DNA from: CAYWGR01 sp964458015
GTDB taxonomy: Bacteria; Planctomycetota; Planctomycetia; Pirellulales; Thermoguttaceae
Direction: 5' to 3'
NCBI GenBank assembly: GCA_964458015.1
Contig: CAYWGR010000101.1
Coordinates: 1-19,923, forward strand
DNA length: 19,923 nt
Positions within the stretch are counted from its first letter, which is position 1. Each line of letters starts with the position of its first letter. The notes beneath the pieces were generated by a model, which worked only from the letters and a program-made list of their open reading frames with translations, ran no database searches and was not told where the DNA came from. This document shows, piece by piece, positions 14,734 to 19,923 of this stretch. A program made the translations under genes and the position numbers.

Positions 14734-15347
14734 GCATGGCATTCGCGTACGCGGCGTTCGACTTCGGCGAGCAATTCCCGCTCGTCGATCGCTGCAAACT
14801 CGTTTGGCAGGATGGGCTTTCCAAAGTGGACGCGGATGCGGCCTAGCTTCGGCCATTTGCGATTGCGGGGGAATGCCTGGAAGGCGCCTTCGATGGCCAT
14901 GGGCAAAATGGCTGCCTTCGAGCGAACGGCCAAGGCGGTGAAACCGGGCCGAAATGGAGCGATATTGCCGTCGCTGGTCCGCGTTCCTTCGGGGAAGATC
15001 AGCACCATCTCGCCGTTTTTCAGCAGCTTCAGCGATGCTTTGATGCCGCTAATGCCGATGCCGTCCCGGTCGATCGGAATCGATCCCACCGATCTCAAAT
15101 ACCATCCAAAGGGCTTGAATTTGAAGAGTGTTTCCCGGGCGACGAATCGCATTTGACGCGGACAGGCGATGCCGACCAGCGGCGGGTCTAAATGGCTTTG
15201 ATGATTCGAGACGACCAGTACTCCGCCTTCCATCGGGATGTTCTCGCAGCCCGAAACTCGCACGCGATACGCCAAAACGGCCACAAGCTGCAGGAACCGT
15301 CTCCAGGATTGATACCAAATGCGACTTAACAAAGAGTATTTTTGCAT
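14718..15347 (-). CDS. plsC: PlsC-type 1-acyl-sn-glycerol-3-phosphate acyltransferase
   Basis: 209 aa with all the main motifs of the glycerolipid acyltransferase family: catalytic NHQSHLD (HX4D, His49 to Asp54), IPIDRDG (about 90-96), FPEGTRT (118-124) and a following proline-containing strand (ILPMAIEG). It would transfer a fatty acyl chain to the sn-2 position of lysophosphatidic acid at the cytoplasmic membrane. A hydrophobic segment near the N-terminus (about 16-27) fits membrane association. It lies downstream of cmk, a common neighbour. No good ribosome binding site precedes the ATG; the region upstream is a heptanucleotide repeat array. Its 3' end overlaps the convergent gene by 11 bases. 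Confidence 0.88.
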   Translation of the reverse strand: MQKYSLLSRIWYQSWRRFLQLVAVLAYRVRVSGCENIPMEGGVLVVSNHQSHLDPPLVGIACPRQMRFVARETLFKFKPFGWYLRSVGSIPIDRDGIGISGIKASLKLLKNGEMVLIFPEGTRTSDGNIAPFRPGFTALAVRSKAAILPMAIEGAFQAFPRNRKWPKLGRIRVHFGKPILPNEFAAIDERELLAEVERRVRECHATIKA

Positions 15348-15360
15348 GAAGGGGGAATTA

Positions 15361-15423
15361 GTGGCTAGTGGCTAGTGGTTAGTGGCTAGTGGTTAGTGGC
15401 TAGTGGATAGTGGATAGTGGATA
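15361..15423. repeat. Perfect-period heptanucleotide array GTGGNTA x9
   Basis: Nine uninterrupted units of GTGG[C/T/A]TA fill 15361-15423. The last three share GTGGATA. The array begins 14 bases upstream of the plsC start codon, on the leader side, and is the reverse complement of the CACTAGC/CACTGGC block inside the FecR gene (5606-5661). Confidence 0.95.
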
Positions 15424-15491
15424 GTGTGAGAAGGTTGATCATGGCGGGGAGTGGATGGCTCCGGAAATGCGGTTATAAAGTTAGACGCATT

Positions 15492-15512
15492 CCGAGAGCT
15501 GTTAGCTCCCGG
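15492..15512. repeat. Small palindrome downstream of cmk
   Basis: CCGAGAGCT (15492-15500) pairs with AGCTCCCGG (15504-15512) at eight of nine positions around a GTT loop. It sits at the edge of the 18-base repeat array, in the space between cmk and plsC. It may be a REP-like element or an RNA processing hairpin; no T-run follows. Confidence 0.4.
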
Positions 15513-15596
15513 CTATTATCTACAGGTTGGTTATTATCTACAGTTTGGGTATTGTCTAGAGATTGGGTGTTATCTATGGATTGGCTATTGTTTATG
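15507..15596. repeat. 18-base tandem repeat, five units
   Basis: Five adjoining 18-base units of the form GNTTGGNTATTATCTANN (15507-15524, 15525-15542, 15543-15560, 15561-15578, 15579-15596). They agree strongly at TTGG...TATT.TCTA, with drift in the remaining positions. The array lies between the cmk stop (15620) and the heptamer array and is not part of a recognisable gene. Confidence 0.85.
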
Positions 15597-15619
15597 GACT
15601 GCAATGTTGTTTTGGAAGA

Positions 15620-16273
15620 TTATTTGCCGATGCGTTCTCTGGCCAAGGATTCGAGTTTATCTACTACTTGATCGAGGGTCATGCCGTCGGTGCAAACCTG
15701 GATGGAATCGACGGCGGGAACCAGCGGGCCGACCGACCGGCTTACGTCTTGTTGGTCGCGGCGCTGCTGGGCGGCAAGCACCTGCTCGTAAGAGACCGGC
15801 TCGCCTTGTGTCTGCAAATCGCGGACACGACGCCGAGCGCGTTCCTCGGGACTGGCCGTGAGAAATATCTTGCACTCGGCCCTTGGAAAGGCGACGGTTC
15901 CTTGATCGCGGCCCTCGGTGACGACGTTATCACGGGCTGCGATGGTGCGCTGAAGATCGACCAACTGTTGGCGCACCTGTGAATTGCCGGCGGCATAGCG
16001 TGTGACGGCCGTCACTTCGGAAGTGCGCACCGCTTCGGTCACATCCTCGCCGTTAAGCAAAATACGTTCGCCGACCGATTCGATTTTAAGCGTTTTCGCC
16101 AGCCGAGCCAAATCGGCGGGCACATCCCAATCGAGCCCTTGCCGCCGACCGGCCAATGCCACGGCGCGATACATCGCGCCCGTATCAAGAAAGCGGAACC
16201 CCAGCCGCCGGGCCAACGCTCGTGCGACCGTACTCTTTCCAGCTCCGGCGGGTCCGTCGATGGTGATGATCAT
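15620..16273 (-). CDS. cmk: Cytidylate kinase
   Basis: 217 aa, the usual length for bacterial CMP kinase, which phosphorylates CMP and dCMP with ATP in pyrimidine salvage and turnover. The P-loop GPAGAGKST is at 7-15. The CMP-binding region DTGAMYRAVAL is at 30-40, and EGRDQGTVAFP (120-130) matches the family signature EGRDIGTVVFP with Gln for Ile. The lid region EERARRRVRDLQ follows. The ATG at 16273 gives the right N-terminus, though the upstream ribosome binding site is poor. It is 33 bases downstream of the alpha/beta hydrolase gene and upstream of plsC in the same direction. Confidence 0.95.
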   Translation of the reverse strand: MIITIDGPAGAGKSTVARALARRLGFRFLDTGAMYRAVALAGRRQGLDWDVPADLARLAKTLKIESVGERILLNGEDVTEAVRTSEVTAVTRYAAGNSQVRQQLVDLQRTIAARDNVVTEGRDQGTVAFPRAECKIFLTASPEERARRRVRDLQTQGEPVSYEQVLAAQQRRDQQDVSRSVGPLVPAVDSIQVCTDGMTLDQVVDKLESLARERIGK

Positions 16274-16306
16274 GGCATTGTTGGAATGATGGCCTGATGA
16301 ATTATT

Positions 16307-17014
16307 TCATTGTGGCGTCGTAGAGCAAATACTGCAACATGGCTTGTTGGGGAAAATTCCATTGTATATGAATCTATTCACTTGTTCCGCATGCGTCATG
16401 TTGATCAAGTGACCACCGTCGGGGATGATTTCGTCGGGTTGGACGCCGCGGAGGGGCAGGACGCGGTCGCGAGCGCCGTGGATGTGGAGCGGGCGAACGC
16501 CTTTCAATGGGGTCGGCTGCCAATTCAAAATCGCTTGGAGCGTCCAATGCATGAAACTGGCATCCACGTCTTTGAACATCTGGACGGCCATATCCTTACG
16601 CGCTTTCGGCACACTGATTCTCAAATTCACGACAGGGCCTGAAAGCAGTTTGGCTACTTCCCACGCTTGCACCGGCATAAGCGGCAACAGCCATCGACCG
16701 GCGCGATACCACGGCCGCAGCCCACGGCGCGTCCGACATGTGGCGATGAGCACCAAGGCGTCGGGCTTCACGTGGCGAGCCAGTTCATAAGCGATCATGC
16801 CGCCGAACGAGACGCCGCCAAGCACCAGCGGCACGTTGCGCGATGGCCGGATTGTTTCGGCCAACCGGGCCGCATAGTCGGGCAACGATTCCTTCTTGTG
16901 CGGCGGAATCCAGGGCGGAACGACGAGTTGCGGAAACGCCTGACGCTGCTGCTCGAACAGGCGATGGTCGGCCCCGAGACCGGGAAACAGGATGAGTTGA
17001 AATGCGGGATTCAT
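16307..17014 (-). CDS. Alpha/beta hydrolase
   Basis: A 235-aa alpha/beta hydrolase with a complete catalytic triad: nucleophile Ser69 in GVSFGG, acid Asp183 in HGARDRVLP, and His202 in DGGHLINM. The N-terminal FPGLGADHRLF motif fits small serine esterases or thioesterases, but the substrate cannot be told from the sequence. There is no signal peptide, so it is presumably cytoplasmic. Its start overlaps the stop of the 929-aa gene upstream by ATGA (17011-17014), indicating translational coupling, and cmk follows 33 bases later. Confidence 0.85.
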   Translation of the reverse strand: MNPAFQLILFPGLGADHRLFEQQRQAFPQLVVPPWIPPHKKESLPDYAARLAETIRPSRNVPLVLGGVSFGGMIAYELARHVKPDALVLIATCRTRRGLRPWYRAGRWLLPLMPVQAWEVAKLLSGPVVNLRISVPKARKDMAVQMFKDVDASFMHWTLQAILNWQPTPLKGVRPLHIHGARDRVLPLRGVQPDEIIPDGGHLINMTHAEQVNRFIYNGIFPNKPCCSICSTTPQ

Positions 17015-19800
17015 TGGGCAAATCGTACTTTTATCTCAACCCATTGATGCGGATCGATGGGAATCTCGACGCGGTCGCCGTCGATCTTAAGATCTAAGAG
17101 CGGCGAGTCGTCGGCATTGGTGCGCCGTGCCGAAGCAACCGAGCGAAAACAGCGAAGCCCCAGACGAGTACCGCGACCGTCGGTTTCCAACAAGCGAACG
17201 CGAAAACCACCGTCGCAAACATCCCAGTGCGTCGCCAACACGTTGCGGCAGTCGAGATGGAAGAGCCAACCGGAAGGCAACGCCGTTTTCGGCGCATCGG
17301 GCAAAATCAACGGCGGCATCATAAATCCTTGGGCCGCGGCCATAGGGTTCGGCACATCGATGCCGACGCCCAGCCGAAACGATCGCGCCCGCTCGCCTTG
17401 CGTGACCAACAGCGTATCGAGCTTGCGAAGTCCAAACCGGCGATGGTAGGGCGCGCCGTTGCACAGCAAGGTTGTGTGTTGCTTACTGCGGCAAATATCG
17501 ACATACCACGGCGACTCGAACTGCATAAGCTCGGTCGCTTGGTCGGCCATATTCACGCTGCGACGCAAAACGGCCATTTCATCCTTCCAAGCGAAGCGAG
17601 CCGCATAGTAGGAATCCCAGGCGTTCGGGCCAGGCTGCCGGTCGATCTCCAGATCAATCTGAATTTCGAGGATTCGGCTGCCGCGCCGTGCCAGGGTCGT
17701 TTGCCGGAAATTGGCCACGCGGCGGCCCTCGTGATCCAGAAGCCGGCCACGGCATAAAATTTCACCCACCACGGGACCGGCGGAAACCACGGTCAGTTCG
17801 TCGGCCGCCATGATCGAGTAATTCACATCGGCCCCGGGATCGCCGCCTTGCGGCAGTCGAAGGGCGATCTGTTGACCGAGTCGCGGCCCTCGGCTGTGAT
17901 AATCGGCAATCGTCCGAATCGCGCCGGTATGCGGCTCGAGATGGACTTCCAAAAACTCGTTCCGTAAGACGTTTTCTTCGGCCATCGGCGGCAGTTCTTG
18001 CGTTTTTCGGAGGCCGAACCAGCTCTTGCGTTCCACTTTTTCTGGTTCCGGCTCGGCCTTGGGATCTACCCAAGCAAAGCCCATCGCGGGCACGTCGGGC
18101 AACGAGTGAAGCGCGGAGACAGGAGAATGGATCGACTCGGCCGGTTGCGAAAAACTCCACGGATTAACGATCAAACAACCGCGTTCCGTTTTTTGGGCAT
18201 CCGCTCCCAAGGACCGCGCGAAATCGGCCATCGGCTGTTGCTCGGCTTTCGCAAGTTGGTCCTCTAAATTCAAACCGGCATCATCTTCCGCGATCAAAGC
18301 ATCTTCTATTGCAGACGCGAGTTTCGCATATTTATGATCTGTTTCCTCGTTTTTCTCGCTGCGACTGCACACGGCCGCCAACATGGCAACCGTCTTAATC
18401 GCCTCTAAGTGCATGGAACGCTGCAAGAAACGCATCCATCGCGAGATCGGATCGACGCGCGCGGCGGTCACTTCTTGAACAAGATACGGCGAACGATATT
18501 GATCGGGTTTGTAGTGGTTGCGTTGTCCGGCCAAGGATGTCAGTTCGAAATAATCGGTGGCGGACAGGAATTTGCCAAAGATCGCTCCATAGCGTGCGGT
18601 GCGCCGCAAATCATCGTACCAGTGGGAGGCACAGCCCGGCCAATGGGCAAACAGAATCGTGGCACTATGGTCCAGATTCATGGCGTTGCTCATTGTTTCG
18701 GCCAGACGCAGAAACGTTTCGGCCCGGCCGGCATCGAGGGGCAAGCAGCCCGTGGCATCGATCACCGAGCCGTCGATGCCTTCCCATTGGATACGGCTTT
18801 GGTTGCCGACAGGGAATTGACCGTCGTCGAGCGTGCAATGAATCGCGCCTGTAAAGCCATTTTGTTTCAGCACTTGCGGCAAGGCGGGCGAAAGGCCAAA
18901 ACGCCGACGGCCAAAGATTTTTGGCTGTGTGGCCAAGTGTTTTTGGTAGACGGCCAGTCCGCGTTGAAGGTGGTTTTGCAAAGACTCTGGATCTAACAGC
19001 GGCAGCGGAATTTCGACCTGCTCGCCGCCGATCAGGGCCGCGCGGTTTTCGGCCAGGGCCGTTTTAAGTGCTTCCAAAACAGCCGGTTCTTGAGCGGCCA
19101 TCTTTTCGATCACTTCGCCCGACACCAAAAAGTTGCGCGGCGTTGCGTCGGCCAATTCGGTTTGCAAAGGCTGTCCCAAAGTGCTGGGGGCCAACAGCGT
19201 AAAATCGAGCAGCTTGGCTTCCGTGGGATAGAAATACTCTCGGGCGTCGTGGAGCCGGTCGAAGGCGGTTTGCAAATGCTGCCGAGCCGCTTCTAAATCG
19301 CTGGAAACCACCGCGTCGGTCGCGGCCAGAACGGCTGTTTGCAGCGATCCCTCGTCGAGATTGCTCATGTAGCGCAATTTGCGGGTCAAAAGCTCGACTT
19401 GGAGATGGCTGAACCCCAAAGCCAGGAAATCGGCCGCCAAATCGGCATCGACAACGGGGCAGTCGTCGCCTAGGAGTTTTAGGGCAGCCGCGAGCATATC
19501 GTCGCGGTTTTTCAAGCCTCGCAGCACACAAGCCCCCACGGCCGCAGCCTGGGCGAGCCACTCCTCGGGCAGCATCGAATCGCAGCAATCGGGCAAAATG
19601 ACCAAATGGCCCGAGGGATCCGGCGGCGGAGAACCGGCCGGAAGCCATCGGGGGATCGACCGGCTGCCGGCCAGCAAGGCAGGATGCCACAAAACCGACC
19701 AGGCCGAGAGCAATTGCTCGGCATCGGCCTCTTTTCGATCCAAGTCGAACGACTCGAAACTGTAGCAAGGCAGTAAAACGGCAAGCCGGTCGAATTTCAT
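17011..19800 (-). CDS. Glycoside hydrolase 38-like large protein (alpha-mannosidase related)
   Basis: A 929-aa soluble protein without signal peptide or membrane segments. The middle of the N-terminal half (LIGGEQVEIPLPL, then IFGRRRFGLSPALPQVLKQNGFTGA) and the segment HWPGCASHWYDDL resemble the catalytic-domain layout of GH38/GH57-type enzymes. The second half begins with GCLIVNPWSFS, a type of sequence found where the GH38 C-terminal beta domains start, and continues with NEFLEVHLEPHTGAIRTI and FESPWYVDI, as in GH38 C-domains. I cannot identify the nucleophile Asp with certainty, so it may be a non-catalytic or diverged member. It is the first gene of the hydrolase-cmk-plsC run. Upstream, a heptanucleotide array lies next to the start, with no ribosome binding site visible. 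Confidence 0.6.
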   Translation of the reverse strand: MKFDRLAVLLPCYSFESFDLDRKEADAEQLLSAWSVLWHPALLAGSRSIPRWLPAGSPPPDPSGHLVILPDCCDSMLPEEWLAQAAAVGACVLRGLKNRDDMLAAALKLLGDDCPVVDADLAADFLALGFSHLQVELLTRKLRYMSNLDEGSLQTAVLAATDAVVSSDLEAARQHLQTAFDRLHDAREYFYPTEAKLLDFTLLAPSTLGQPLQTELADATPRNFLVSGEVIEKMAAQEPAVLEALKTALAENRAALIGGEQVEIPLPLLDPESLQNHLQRGLAVYQKHLATQPKIFGRRRFGLSPALPQVLKQNGFTGAIHCTLDDGQFPVGNQSRIQWEGIDGSVIDATGCLPLDAGRAETFLRLAETMSNAMNLDHSATILFAHWPGCASHWYDDLRRTARYGAIFGKFLSATDYFELTSLAGQRNHYKPDQYRSPYLVQEVTAARVDPISRWMRFLQRSMHLEAIKTVAMLAAVCSRSEKNEETDHKYAKLASAIEDALIAEDDAGLNLEDQLAKAEQQPMADFARSLGADAQKTERGCLIVNPWSFSQPAESIHSPVSALHSLPDVPAMGFAWVDPKAEPEPEKVERKSWFGLRKTQELPPMAEENVLRNEFLEVHLEPHTGAIRTIADYHSRGPRLGQQIALRLPQGGDPGADVNYSIMAADELTVVSAGPVVGEILCRGRLLDHEGRRVANFRQTTLARRGSRILEIQIDLEIDRQPGPNAWDSYYAARFAWKDEMAVLRRSVNMADQATELMQFESPWYVDICRSKQHTTLLCNGAPYHRRFGLRKLDTLLVTQGERARSFRLGVGIDVPNPMAAAQGFMMPPLILPDAPKTALPSGWLFHLDCRNVLATHWDVCDGGFRVRLLETDGRGTRLGLRCFRSVASARRTNADDSPLLDLKIDGDRVEIPIDPHQWVEIKVRFAQ

Positions 19801-19810
19801 GGGAAGAAAT

Positions 19811-19845
19811 GGTTAGGGGCTAGAGACTAGGGGCTAGGGGCTAGG
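19811..19845. repeat. Heptanucleotide array GGCTAGG x5
   Basis: Five adjoining units (GGTTAGG, GGCTAGA, GACTAGG, GGCTAGG, GGCTAGG) begin 11 bases upstream of the start codon of the 929-aa gene. They belong to the same GNGGCTA family as the array at 15361-15423. Further upstream to 19923 no gene is visible. Confidence 0.85.
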
Positions 19846-19923
19846 GATTTGAGCCATCCGTTTTTGCCGACGGCTAAAGTAACCCCCTCCGCAGAGCTGG
19901 TTTCCTATTGTTTTGACGTAGCA

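Noticed and set aside
15361..15596. CRISPR array
   Set aside because: The repeats are 7 and 18 bases long and directly adjoining, with no spacers and no cas genes.
19811..19845. Telomere-like or chromosome-end sequence
   Set aside because: GGCTAGG units resemble telomeric repeats superficially, but the same heptamer family lies inside genes elsewhere in the window.

Overview
The window reads as chromosomal DNA of a planctomycete, most likely from the Pirellulales side of the phylum. The evidence is a DUF1559 pseudopilin-like protein with an H-X9-DG tail, two PEP-CTERM surface proteins, an ECF sigma factor coupled to a FecR-type membrane protein, a Tat-exported Gfo/Idh/MocA oxidoreductase and an HU-like protein. 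The lineage is inferred from gene families; no rRNA, tRNA, CRISPR array or insertion sequence was seen.

Left block (88-6988, minus strand). Transcription order is ECF sigma factor, FecR-domain transmembrane protein with a C-terminal beta-sandwich-like domain, PEP-CTERM protein made of the same C-terminal domain, second PEP-CTERM protein, DUF1559 protein, Tat-signal oxidoreductase, then a hairpin terminator at 88-120. It looks like a cell-surface signalling and surface-protein module: the sigma and FecR genes overlap by ATGA, and the putative sensor's outer domain is duplicated as a free surface protein. A tandem pair of REP-like hairpins and one long hairpin lie between the distal genes.

Middle block (7328-14728, plus strand). 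A 57-codon gene is followed one base later by a membrane-anchored carboxypeptidase-regulatory-like protein, which is split by a 10-N assembly gap, and then by a Ski2-like SF2 helicase. After a 388-base leader come an orphan FixJ/LuxR-type response regulator, a hairpin terminator, an HU-family protein, a BON-domain protein, and a secreted linalool dehydratase/isomerase-like protein whose GTG start overlaps the BON stop codon.

Right block (14718-19800, minus strand). A 929-aa protein resembling GH38 alpha-mannosidases overlaps by ATGA with an alpha/beta hydrolase, followed by cytidylate kinase (cmk) and a PlsC-type acyltransferase. cmk next to plsC is a common bacterial arrangement.

The most unusual feature is a set of degenerate heptanucleotide repeats, similar in style to the short tandemly repeated repetitive (STRR) sequences of cyanobacteria. 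They occur between genes (15361-15423, 19811-19845) and inside genes, where they are translated as low-complexity inserts: two in the FecR protein, probably one in the helicase, and perhaps one in the leader of the DUF1559 protein. A separate five-unit 18-bp repeat lies between cmk and plsC.
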